A DNA stretch of 20,282 nt from Tethybacter castelli (lineage in GTDB: Bacteria; Pseudomonadota; Gammaproteobacteria; Tethybacterales; Tethybacteraceae), in the NCBI GenBank assembly GCA_036679665.1, contig JAZHEJ010000006.1, positions 1 through 20,282 of the forward strand, in the 5' to 3' direction. Under the pieces are notes generated by a model. It did not search any database. It was not told the DNA's origin and saw only the letters and a program-made list of their open reading frames with translations. The translations under genes were made by a program, and so were the position numbers. Positions 7,846-14,855 of this stretch are shown in pieces. The number at the start of each line of letters is the position of its first letter. Positions within the stretch are counted from its first letter, which is position 1.

Positions 7846-8450
7846 TGTCGCCGCTTAGCGTTCATCTGGATAATCTGGGCGGCCGCTGCGGTTTCCGCAG
7901 CCAGTTTGGTGGCTCCTTGGCCCGCGCGTTGCATACCCAACGCAAAGCAGATAACCTCGTGCCGGCCCGCGCCGACCTCGAAGCGCGGCGGTTTTTGCCG
8001 ACGGCTTTCGCACACTTCCTTAAGCATGGTCTTGGGATCGCGCAACCACAGCATATCGTCAGCGCAAGTAACTTGTTTTGCCAACAGTGCCTCCACACAT
8101 TTTGTTGCGGCACTATAGCCGCCGTCTTTAAATACCGCGCCAAGCATCGCCTCCATCGCGTTGGCCACAATCCATTTTTTCGGGCGTAAGGCAGGCACCG
8201 CTTGTACGCCCAGCTCAATACCGATGCGATGAAGATTATCGTTGTTGACCAACCGGCCTATCGCCCGGCTCAGGTCGGCTTCGCTGCGTTCAGGATAATG
8301 GCGCAGCAAAAGTTCGGCCACACAACAGCCCAGCACTTTATCACCTAGCCATTCAAGTTGTTCAGCGGTGCGAGTGTTGCAAGTTAGCGCATCAATCACC
8401 AGTTGCTTATTTGCGAACTTATACGGAAACCTACCCGGATCAGGTCTCAT
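7842..8450 (-). CDS. rnc: ribonuclease III, divergent
   Basis: RNase III cleaves double-stranded RNA, including rRNA precursors. The 202-residue product is short (E. coli 226). The catalytic domain shows AEQLEWLGDKVL with Glu33 and Asp37, and ANAMEAMLGAVF with Glu100. The position equal to E. coli Asp114, a magnesium ligand, is Asn97, read directly from codon AAC. The usual ALTHRS motif is ALTCNT. A double-stranded RNA-binding domain follows DPKTMLKEV (about residue 137 on), but it is compact and its last helix has lost the usual basic cluster. Position between lepB and era, with 4-nt overlaps on both sides, supports the assignment. The family is sure; full catalytic activity is less so. Confidence 0.9.
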   Translation of the reverse strand: MRPDPGRFPYKFANKQLVIDALTCNTRTAEQLEWLGDKVLGCCVAELLLRHYPERSEADLSRAIGRLVNNDNLHRIGIELGVQAVPALRPKKWIVANAMEAMLGAVFKDGGYSAATKCVEALLAKQVTCADDMLWLRDPKTMLKEVCESRRQKPPRFEVGAGRHEVICFALGMQRAGQGATKLAAETAAAAQIIQMNAKRRQ

Positions 8451-9355
8451 CCTTGTTCACCAGGCTCAGGAACTAAAATATCCTTAAAGCGTTCTGGATT
8501 GCGTTTTAATTTCAGGCTGCTAAACGATCGGTCAATCCGATCAAGTGACAACGCCACCATTTTGGCCGGCCCGACCAGGTGAGTGCGAGGCACAAATCCC
8601 CAGTACCGACTGTCGTTGCTACGATGCCGATTGTCGCCCAACACAAAGAAATTGCTCTGCGGCACGATACATTCAAGACGACGTTCCGGTTGGTTATTGG
8701 TACAAAACTGATTGCTAAGCAAGGCGGCCGGCGCCTGAAAAGGATCGGACAGCAACAACGGGTGCCATCCATCTGACAGCTGTTCCCAGTACAACACGCT
8801 GGTAACTGAAGTTTTGTCCGCAAACGAGACCGATTTCCACAGCCGATCAATGAATCCTGCGGAACGTTGCTCAGAATACACGTAGTTTTTCAACACCGGG
8901 CCCTGATAATCTAAGCGTTTGCCGTTGATCATCACCGTATTTCCATCGATAACCAGCTTGTCGCCCGGCAGACCGATAATACGTTTGATATAAAAAATTT
9001 CTTCGTCCTGCGGATGCCGAAACACCACGATTTCGCCACGTTCAGGATTAATCCCTGTAGTGATACGCTGACCAAAAATCGGCATTCTGATACCATAAGC
9101 GTTCTTGTCAACGATCACGAACTCGCCTTCGCGCAACGTTGGTTGCATTGATGCTGACGGTATCCAGAACATCTCATACAAACAAATGCGAAATAACGCA
9201 ATGGCAATCAACGCAATAAAAAAACCTCGCCATTCGTATACCCCTTTGACCATACGTTGGACCGTAGCGGCGGCAGGTAACATGCGGGCGGCGACCAGCG
9301 CCGCCATCCATAGCAACAAGCACGCGATACTGATTACCGCGAAAATATCATCCAT
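8447..9355 (-). CDS. lepB: signal peptidase I
   Basis: LepB is the inner-membrane serine protease that removes signal peptides from exported proteins. The 302-residue protein begins with two membrane helices (about 5-25 and 44-62). The catalytic Ser69 is in WIPSASMQPTL and the general-base Lys124 in FYIKRIIGLPGD. The later conserved box VLGDNRHRSNDSRYWGFVP is present. A family-typical variable insert of about 80 residues lies between the Lys box and the GDNR box. It overlaps the lepA stop by 8 bases and the rnc start by 4. It probably processes the ZnuA and LpoA-like precursors encoded elsewhere in this window. Confidence 0.96.
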   Translation of the reverse strand: MDDIFAVISIACLLLWMAALVAARMLPAAATVQRMVKGVYEWRGFFIALIAIALFRICLYEMFWIPSASMQPTLREGEFVIVDKNAYGIRMPIFGQRITTGINPERGEIVVFRHPQDEEIFYIKRIIGLPGDKLVIDGNTVMINGKRLDYQGPVLKNYVYSEQRSAGFIDRLWKSVSFADKTSVTSVLYWEQLSDGWHPLLLSDPFQAPAALLSNQFCTNNQPERRLECIVPQSNFFVLGDNRHRSNDSRYWGFVPRTHLVGPAKMVALSLDRIDRSFSSLKLKRNPERFKDILVPEPGEQG

Positions 9356-11147
9356 TGCCGGAGCTCATGTCCAAGACCGCTAAAAAGGCCTCTTGGGGAA
9401 TATCCACATTGCCAAATTTGCGCATGCGTTTTTTGCCGCGTTTTTGACGCTCAATCAGTTTCTTTTTACGAGTCACGTCACCGCCATAACATTTGGCAAG
9501 CACATTTTTGCGTAGCGCACGAATATCTTCGCGAGCGATGATCTTGCCGCCAATAACCGCCTGAAGCGGCACCTTGAACTGCTGGCGGGGAATCGCATCT
9601 TTGAGTTTAATCAGTAACTCGCGACCGCGTCGTTCGGCCATGCCCCGCGGTACCAGCATTGACAACGCGTCTACGCCATCGCCGTTGACTAAGATATCAA
9701 CGCGCACAATGTCGGCAACTTCAAATCCGCTCGCTTCATAATCAAACGAAGCGTAGCCATGGGTGGCCGACTTGAGTTCGCCGACAAATCCCATCACCAG
9801 TTCAGCCATCGGCAGACGCCAGCGTGATATTGCCTGGAGGCCCGACTGCTCCATAGCCAACTGGCGGCCGCGGTGCGCGTTACAAAGCTGAATTACTGAT
9901 CCAACGTATTGTTCTGGTTGCAAAATGGTAACTTCCGCCATTGGTTCGCATATGCGGCGAATTCTAGTTGGCGACGGTAATTCGGCCGCGGACTTGACTA
10001 TCACTATCGAACCGTCGGTAAGTTCAATCTCATGCGCGACACTTGGCGCGGTAATTATGGACTCGACTTGATGTTCGCGCGACAAGCGTTCCTGAATAAT
10101 TTCCAAGTGCAACATACCTAAAAAACCGCACCGTACTCCTTGGCCGAAAGCAACCGAGTTTTCATATTCAAGCGTAAGCGCGGAATCGTTTAGACGCAAT
10201 CGTTCAAAAGCTTCTTTAAGCTGCACAAACAAATCCGCTTCAATCGGAAAAAAACTTGCGAACAACTGCGGACTGACCTGCTGAAAACCCGGTAAAGCTT
10301 TTGTAGCTGAATGCGACGCGGTGGTTATGGTGTCGCCGACTTTGGCGACCGAAAGATCTTTAATCGCACCGATCAAATACCCAAGCTGGCCGCAAGTTAG
10401 CGTGTCGCATGGCGTCGCGCGCGGAGTGAACTGACCGATTTCATTCGCATACCTCTCAATGCCGTCTTCCATGAAGCGCACTTTGGCTTTTTGCCGCAGT
10501 TCGCCTGCCATCACCCGTACCAAAACCACGACGCCGGCATACGCGTCAAACCACGAATCGATCACCAGCGCCTGTAACGGTGCTTGAGGATCGCCCTGAG
10601 GAGAATTGAAGTTGTGCACCACCGCCTCCAGAATTTCCCTGGTACCTGCGCCGGTTTTCGCTGAGCAACACAACAAATTTTCTACCGACAGACCGATAAT
10701 TTGTTCAATCTGACTGGTTGTGCGCTCAATATCAGCCCCGGGTAAATCAATTTTGTTGATCACCGGGATGATATCCAGGCCTTGAGCAACCGCCTTGTAG
10801 CAGTTAGCCACCGTTTGTGCCTGTATACCTTGGGTTGCGTCCACCAATACCAAAGCACCCTCGCATGCCCCTAACGAACGCGACACCTCGTAGGCGAAAT
10901 CGGCATGACCTGGAGTATCAATCAAGTTAAGCTCATATTCTCCACCTTGCTCCGACTTGTACCGCAACGTGGCCGTCTGAGCCTTGATCGTGATACCTCG
11001 TTCGCGCTCAATATCCATACTGTCAAGAACCTGAGCAACCATCTCTCTTTCCTGCAATGCGCCGCACGATCTAATAAAACAATCAGCCAATGTGGATTTG
11101 CCATGATCAACATGGGCAATGATCGAGAAGTTGCGGATATTTTTCAT
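9348..11147 (-). CDS. lepA: elongation factor 4 (LepA/EF4)
   Basis: LepA is a ribosome-dependent GTPase related to EF-G, linked to initiation, ribosome assembly and stress. I start it at the ATG at 11145-11147 (MKNIRNFSIIAHVDHGKST), which gives 599 residues, exactly the E. coli length. An ATG six codons upstream (11165) is possible but would add residues the family lacks. G1 is AHVDHGKST, the switch I region ERERGITIKAQT, G3 DTPGHADF and G4 NKIDLPGA. The LepA-specific C-terminal domain is clear: LAKCYGGDVTRKKKLIERQ and KRMRKFGNVDIPQEAFLAVL. It is first in the twelve-gene minus-strand run and diverges from glnA. Confidence 0.97.
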   Translation of the reverse strand: MKNIRNFSIIAHVDHGKSTLADCFIRSCGALQEREMVAQVLDSMDIERERGITIKAQTATLRYKSEQGGEYELNLIDTPGHADFAYEVSRSLGACEGALVLVDATQGIQAQTVANCYKAVAQGLDIIPVINKIDLPGADIERTTSQIEQIIGLSVENLLCCSAKTGAGTREILEAVVHNFNSPQGDPQAPLQALVIDSWFDAYAGVVVLVRVMAGELRQKAKVRFMEDGIERYANEIGQFTPRATPCDTLTCGQLGYLIGAIKDLSVAKVGDTITTASHSATKALPGFQQVSPQLFASFFPIEADLFVQLKEAFERLRLNDSALTLEYENSVAFGQGVRCGFLGMLHLEIIQERLSREHQVESIITAPSVAHEIELTDGSIVIVKSAAELPSPTRIRRICEPMAEVTILQPEQYVGSVIQLCNAHRGRQLAMEQSGLQAISRWRLPMAELVMGFVGELKSATHGYASFDYEASGFEVADIVRVDILVNGDGVDALSMLVPRGMAERRGRELLIKLKDAIPRQQFKVPLQAVIGGKIIAREDIRALRKNVLAKCYGGDVTRKKKLIERQKRGKKRMRKFGNVDIPQEAFLAVLDMSSGNG

Positions 11148-11178
11148 GCTGTGTATCGCTTGCATCAGATTCTATGCG

Positions 11179-11209
11179 TGACAAAATCGAATAATTAGTC
11201 GTTTTGTCA
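11179..11209. promoter_or_regulatory. inverted repeat in the lepA/glnA gap
   Basis: TGACAAAA (11179-11186) is matched by TTTTGTCA (11202-11209), a perfect 8-bp dyad separated by 15 bases. With one bulged base the pairing extends to CGA/TCG. It lies 32 bases before the lepA ATG and 36 bases before the glnA -10 box, so it could be an operator for either divergent gene. It could also be chance in an AT-rich gap. Confidence 0.35.
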
Positions 11210-11244
11210 GTATGAAATTATTTTTTATCTGATGAAAAAGCGGG

Positions 11245-11250
11245 TATAAT
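11245..11250 (+). promoter_or_regulatory. glnA -10 element
   Basis: A perfect TATAAT lies 34 bases before the glnA ATG, preceded by a G-rich GCGGG. The -35 region at 17-base spacing is only T-rich (TTTTTA at 11222-11227), so activation by a regulator is possible. I see no -24/-12 (GG/GC) sigma-54 pattern of the kind that drives nitrogen-controlled glnA promoters in enterics. Confidence 0.5.
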
Positions 11251-11284
11251 TCTATCTTTAATTAAACACATAGGATTTCAATCA

Positions 11285-12682
11285 ATGAACAAAAAATTAC
11301 TCGATACCATTAAGAAAGAAAAAGTCGCATTCGTAGATTTGAGATTCAGCGATCTGGTCGGCAAGCATCACCATATTACTTTGCCTATTGACAAATTCAA
11401 CGACCAATTGATTAAAAACGGTAAACCTTTCGACGGTTCTTCAATCATCGGTTGGAAAGGCATTGAAAATTCAGACATGGTACTCAAGCCGGATCAGGGC
11501 GGATTTTTCATTGATCCTTTTCGTACCGCTAAGACCTTGGTGGTACTGTGCGACTCCTATAATCCGGACGGTACAGTTTATAACCGTGATCCACGCGGCT
11601 TAGCCAAGCGCGCCGAAAAAATTCTCAAGCAAAGCGGAATAGCCGATGCTGCCTTTTTCGGTCCTGAGCTTGAGTTTTTCGTATTTGATAAGGTAGCCTG
11701 GGAAAACAAAATGGGCAGTTGTTTCTATGAAATCCAATCGATGGAGGCGGCATGGGGCACCGGTGATATAGATGAAAACAACGGCCATCGCCCGCAGGTC
11801 AAAGGCGGCTACTTCCCGGTCCCTCCGGTTGACACGCTGTTTGATTTACGTTCGCATGTGTGCCAAGTCTGCGAACAGGTTGGGCTTACCCCTGAAGTTC
11901 ACCACCACGAAGTCGGCAACGCCGGACAGTGCGAGATCGGCACCCAATTGGGCGAAGCTTGCCAACGTTCCGACCACTCGCAGATTTTCAAGTATATCGT
12001 AAAAAACGTCAGTCAACTGCACGGCAAAATCGCAACCTTTATGCCCAAACCGGTTGCCGGTGACAACGGCTCAGGCATGCACGTCCACATGTCCCTCACT
12101 AAAAACGGCAAGAACATTTTCAGCGGTAATGGGTATTCCGGGCTGTCCAAGACCGCCTTGCACTTTATTGCCGGCGTGTTGAAGCACGCCAAGGCGATAA
12201 ACGCTTTTACCAATCCCACCACTAACTCGTACAAGCGTCTGATACCCGGCTACGAGGCGCCTACCATCTTGGGATATTCGGCACGCAACCGCTCGGTATC
12301 AGTCCGAATTCCACATGTGGCCGATGCAAAACAACGTCGGATCGAGGTACGCTTTCCTGACGCAACCGCCAACTCCTATCTGGCGTTGCCGGCCATGCTC
12401 TGTGCGGGTATGGACGGCATCAAAAACAAGTTGGATCCCGGTAAGCCGTCAGACAGTAACATGTACGCTTTACCCGAACGCGAAGCCAACAAACGCAAGC
12501 AGGTTGCGGCAACCCTTAACGACGCGCTAGAGGCGCTGAACAAAGATCGCAACTTCCTTACCTCCAGCGGTATTTTTGACAACGATATCATTGACGCGTA
12601 CATTGACATCAAGATTGAAGAGTCCAAAGCATTTCGCTCAACACCACATCCGGTTGAATTCGATATGTACTTTGCGTCGTAA
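11285..12682 (+). CDS. glnA: glutamine synthetase, type I
   Basis: This dodecameric enzyme makes glutamine from glutamate, ammonia and ATP and is the main entry point for ammonium nitrogen. The 465-residue length is close to 469 in E. coli. Motifs include PFDGSSIIGW, the metal site FFGPELEFFVFD, HHEVGNAGQCEI, the ATP-binding KPVAGDNGSGMHVHMS, and NRSVSVRIP. Tyr394 in NMYALPE is at the position adenylylated by GlnE in the I-beta type, so activity is probably controlled covalently. TAGGA about 9 bases before the ATG is a usable ribosome-binding site. No ntrBC or glnK lies in the window. It is followed 30 bases later by rpmB, an uncommon neighbour. Confidence 0.97.
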   Translation: MNKKLLDTIKKEKVAFVDLRFSDLVGKHHHITLPIDKFNDQLIKNGKPFDGSSIIGWKGIENSDMVLKPDQGGFFIDPFRTAKTLVVLCDSYNPDGTVYNRDPRGLAKRAEKILKQSGIADAAFFGPELEFFVFDKVAWENKMGSCFYEIQSMEAAWGTGDIDENNGHRPQVKGGYFPVPPVDTLFDLRSHVCQVCEQVGLTPEVHHHEVGNAGQCEIGTQLGEACQRSDHSQIFKYIVKNVSQLHGKIATFMPKPVAGDNGSGMHVHMSLTKNGKNIFSGNGYSGLSKTALHFIAGVLKHAKAINAFTNPTTNSYKRLIPGYEAPTILGYSARNRSVSVRIPHVADAKQRRIEVRFPDATANSYLALPAMLCAGMDGIKNKLDPGKPSDSNMYALPEREANKRKQVAATLNDALEALNKDRNFLTSSGIFDNDIIDAYIDIKIEESKAFRSTPHPVEFDMYFAS

Positions 12683-12712
12683 TTCGATACGATTTGATAA
12701 AATCCGCAACTT

Positions 12713-12937
12713 ATGGCAAAAGTTTGTGCAATAACCGGCAAGCGGCCGCTGGCCGGCCACAACCGTTCGAAAGCGAACAATAAGACCGTGCGCAAGTTCG
12801 AGCCTAACTTAGCTTATAAACGGATTTGGGTTGAAAGTAAGCAACGTCATATCCGGTTGCGAATTAGTCATGCCGGCCAACGGATATTAGACAAGCGTGG
12901 TGCTGATGTCGTGCTCAAAGAATTGGGGTACATCTGA
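12713..12937 (+). CDS. rpmB: 50S ribosomal protein L28
   Basis: This 74-residue protein is a clear L28: MAKVCAITGKRPLAGHNRSKANNKT at the start, FEPNL and RIWVESKQRHIRLRISHAGQRILDKRGAD afterwards. It is a structural protein of the large subunit. It lacks the extra N-terminal Cys pairs of zinc-binding L28 forms. No Shine-Dalgarno sequence is visible before the ATG. A TAAAAT at 12698-12703 could be a -10 box of a promoter inside the short gap after glnA. It is followed after 2 bases by rpmG, the standard rpmB-rpmG pair. Confidence 0.96.
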   Translation: MAKVCAITGKRPLAGHNRSKANNKTVRKFEPNLAYKRIWVESKQRHIRLRISHAGQRILDKRGADVVLKELGYI

Positions 12938-12939
12938 CC

Positions 12940-13110
12940 GTGGGTGACAAGCGCAAGCGCGAACGTATTAAGCTTGAGTCGTCGCTAGATACCGGCTATT
13001 ATTATGTCACCACCAAAAATCGCAAGTTGAAGCCCGACAAAATTGAGATTAAACGCTATGATCCGATAGCGCGCAAACACTGCATCTTCAAAGAAGCGAA
13101 AATCAAATAA
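12940..13110 (+). CDS. rpmG: 50S ribosomal protein L33 (zinc-free form)
   Basis: A short frame starting with GTG at 12940-12942 and ending with TAA at 13108-13110 encodes 56 residues. The product begins GDKRKRERIKLESS after the initiator Met and contains GYYYVTTKNRKLKP, IEIKRYDPIARKH and the C-terminal FKEAKIK, which match L33 along its whole length. The Cys pairs of the zinc-ribbon form are missing, so this is the C-minus type that is not zinc-dependent. The start lies 2 bases after the rpmB stop, so translation is probably coupled. Its position next to a zinc-uptake locus may be chance, because znuA is convergent and no Zur box precedes rpmB-rpmG. Confidence 0.93.
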   Translation: MGDKRKRERIKLESSLDTGYYYVTTKNRKLKPDKIEIKRYDPIARKHCIFKEAKIK

Positions 13111-13168
13111 TCTGCCTTATCGGCACGCGTTCAAGTCGGTCTGTTTGTTTAGACTACGCCATAGCGTT

Positions 13169-14275
13169 TTATTGGAGACAAGCGGTAAAACTATCGGCCA
13201 TCTGACGTAACAATAGCGGATACAAAGACTGTCCGGGATCAATTTCTAACCCCAGCGGGTCTAGCTCGCCCAACCTAATCTGATCTTCCGTGGCTACTGC
13301 CGCAAGCAAAGACTTGTCAAACTGCGGTTCGGTAAAGACGCAATTTACCTGACCGCTCGCAATCATATCGCGAATATCGGCAAGACGGCCGATACCGGGT
13401 TTGGATGCATCACCAAGAAAGATCGTACCGCTTGCTTTAAGTCCGAAGCGGTTTTCAAAATACTGATAGGCATCATGAAAAACGAAGAAATTTTTGTTTT
13501 GGACCGGATTTAGCTGTTTGACAATCTGAACAATCAAGATATCTATTTCTTGCTTTGCGTTAGCGGCGTTGTTTTCATATGCCATTTTGTTGGCAGTATC
13601 TAATTTGGAAAGTTCTGTCGCTATCAGATCAAGCCAAATTTTTGCGTTTTGCGGATCCAGCCAGACATGCGGGTCGATGCTGGTATGCCCGGTATGTTCA
13701 TCATGGTCGTGTTCATCATGGCTGTCTTCATCATGGCTGTCTTCATCATGGCTGTCTTCATCATGGCTGTCTTCATCATGGCTGTCTTCATCATGGCTGT
13801 CTTCATCATGGCTGTCTTCATCATGGTCGTGTTCATCATGGCTGTCTTCATCATGGCCGTGTTCACCGTGGCTGTCGTGAGCAAAATTCGGTTCGTCGCG
13901 CATCGCTAGCAAAGTGATACTAGGCACCTTGTCAAGCTCCAATGAAACCGCATCAGGAACGATTGAATTTATCGCCTTGCCCAGCCAAGGAGTAAAGGAG
14001 TTTCCGACCCAAACAACCATATCTGCTTGTCTGATTTTCGCAGCCATAGAAGGTTTTAACGTGGCGTGGTGCGTCGATACAGTGGCATTCAGTAACAACG
14101 ATGGCTCGCCCAACGAGCCCATTACTTTTGCAACAAGCGAATGAACCGCCGGAATATCCGTGGCAACTTGCGGTATCTGCGCACTAGCTACCATAGAAGA
14201 AGCCGCCAACATTACTGACGTTAACATCTTTACGGCTTTAATAGTTTTGTCAAACTGCATCATTTTTACAAACAT
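13169..14275 (-). CDS. znuA: periplasmic zinc-binding protein ZnuA with long His/Asp-rich repeat
   Basis: ZnuA captures zinc in the periplasm and passes it to ZnuBC. The 368-residue protein starts with a signal peptide (KTIKAVKMLTSVMLAASS, likely cut after Ala32). Zinc-site candidates are the His pair in VSTHHATLKPS (69-70), the His in SIDPHVWLDPQ, the His in FFVFHDAYQYF and the acidic residues near the C-terminus. Between residues 134 and 193 lies a His-rich loop made of twelve five-residue units (DSHDE and variants), regular down to the DNA level. ATGs at residues 5 and 6 (14263, 14260) are alternative starts. Two Cys residues (VNCVF and the third residue from the end) may form a disulfide. 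The gene diverges from zur with a Zur box directly before its start. Confidence 0.95.
   Translation of the reverse strand: MFVKMMQFDKTIKAVKMLTSVMLAASSMVASAQIPQVATDIPAVHSLVAKVMGSLGEPSLLLNATVSTHHATLKPSMAAKIRQADMVVWVGNSFTPWLGKAINSIVPDAVSLELDKVPSITLLAMRDEPNFAHDSHGEHGHDEDSHDEHDHDEDSHDEDSHDEDSHDEDSHDEDSHDEDSHDEDSHDEHDHDEHTGHTSIDPHVWLDPQNAKIWLDLIATELSKLDTANKMAYENNAANAKQEIDILIVQIVKQLNPVQNKNFFVFHDAYQYFENRFGLKASGTIFLGDASKPGIGRLADIRDMIASGQVNCVFTEPQFDKSLLAAVATEDQIRLGELDPLGLEIDPGQSLYPLLLRQMADSFTACLQ
13697..13876. repeat. 15-bp tandem repeat, 12 units, inside znuA
   Basis: On the plus strand the unit is TTCATCATGGCTGTC, encoding Asp-Ser-His-Asp-Glu on the minus strand. Seven consecutive units (13712-13816) are identical. 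The flanking units are variants ending TCGTG or CCGTG (His-Asp-His-Asp-Glu, His-Gly-His-Asp-Glu), and the last (13862-13876) is ATG-to-CCG diverged. Identical tandem copies point to recent expansion by slippage or unequal crossing over, and each gain or loss keeps the reading frame. Confidence 0.95.
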
Positions 14276-14296
14276 AAACGCTATAATATAACATTT
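14276..14296. promoter_or_regulatory. Zur box between znuA and zur
   Basis: On the minus strand the 21-mer runs AAATGTTATA, T, TATAGCGTTT. It matches the gammaproteobacterial Zur palindrome AAATGTTATA-N-TATAACATTT at 19 of 21 positions, with mismatches only in the znuA-proximal half. It lies directly before the znuA ATG and 16 bases before the zur ATG, and overlaps a TATAAT (14282-14287, plus strand). A minus-strand TATAAT lies at 14297-14302, just beside it. Zinc-loaded Zur bound here would block both directions, including its own gene. Confidence 0.85.
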
Positions 14297-14312
14297 ATTA
14301 TACTTTGTTGCA

Positions 14313-14855
14313 ATGAACTATCTAGAGCATAATCATGATGAATGTGTCAACCATGTACTATCGGTAGCCAAAAGCCGAGCGGCCTCCGGTAAATTCAAAC
14401 TTACCCCTACGCGGCTCAAGGTACTGGAGATGTTGCTTGAAGAACATGTCGCTGTCGGAGCGTACGACCTGCTCGATCGTCTAGGTACTGAAGGTTTAGG
14501 CGCTCATCCGCCGATTATTTATCGTGCGCTCGAATTTTGGCAGGGACTTGGCTTTGTACATAAAATTGAGTGCCTAAGCGCATACGCGGCGTGTCCTCAC
14601 CCTGACATCAACCACAACCCGGCCTTTATGATCTGCCTGCACTGCAGGTTGGTAGCCGAGATCAACCCGATGATCTCTAAACAAAACGCTACCCAACACG
14701 CGACGTGGAACATAAATAATAATGTGCGCACCGCTATCGAAGCAGTTCATAGTTATCAACTACCTGTTATGGCACCTGCGTTTGGCCAAGTGGATGAAAT
14801 CCAACTCGAGGCAACTGGTACCTGCCTGTCCTGCCAATCAAAACTGCAACAATGA
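14313..14855 (+). CDS. zur: zinc uptake regulator Zur (Fur family)
   Basis: Zur is the zinc-responsive repressor of uptake genes. The 180-residue protein has the Fur-family winged helix: LTPTRLKVLEMLLEEHVAVGAYDLLDRL (30-57) followed by HPPIIYRALEFWQGLGFVHKIE (65-86). The structural zinc site is formed by two pairs, Cys108/Cys111 (ICLHC) and Cys171/Cys174 (TCLSC). Candidate regulatory-site residues are Cys87, Cys94 and His96. The PPIIYRAL and VHKIE wording is typical of Zur rather than Fur. The ATG lies only about 9 bases after a TATACT element, so a very short or leaderless mRNA is possible. Its stop overlaps znuC by 4 nt. Confidence 0.93.
   Translation: MNYLEHNHDECVNHVLSVAKSRAASGKFKLTPTRLKVLEMLLEEHVAVGAYDLLDRLGTEGLGAHPPIIYRALEFWQGLGFVHKIECLSAYAACPHPDINHNPAFMICLHCRLVAEINPMISKQNATQHATWNINNNVRTAIEAVHSYQLPVMAPAFGQVDEIQLEATGTCLSCQSKLQQ

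Noticed and set aside
12683..12712. Zur control of rpmB-rpmG, as for zinc-free ribosomal protein paralogues
   Set aside because: The gap before rpmB has no Zur-like palindrome, and these look like the primary gene copies in their normal pair order.
13111..13168. Gap between rpmG and znuA examined for a terminator or small RNA
   Set aside because: Only very short inverted repeats are present; nothing can be supported.
13569..13917. Long open frames on the plus strand and in other minus frames across the znuA repeat
   Set aside because: A stop-free 15-bp unit repeated twelve times leaves all frames open. The products are monotonous strings (for example repeats of FIMAV or SSWL) with no family match, while the znuA frame has a signal peptide and zinc-site motifs.
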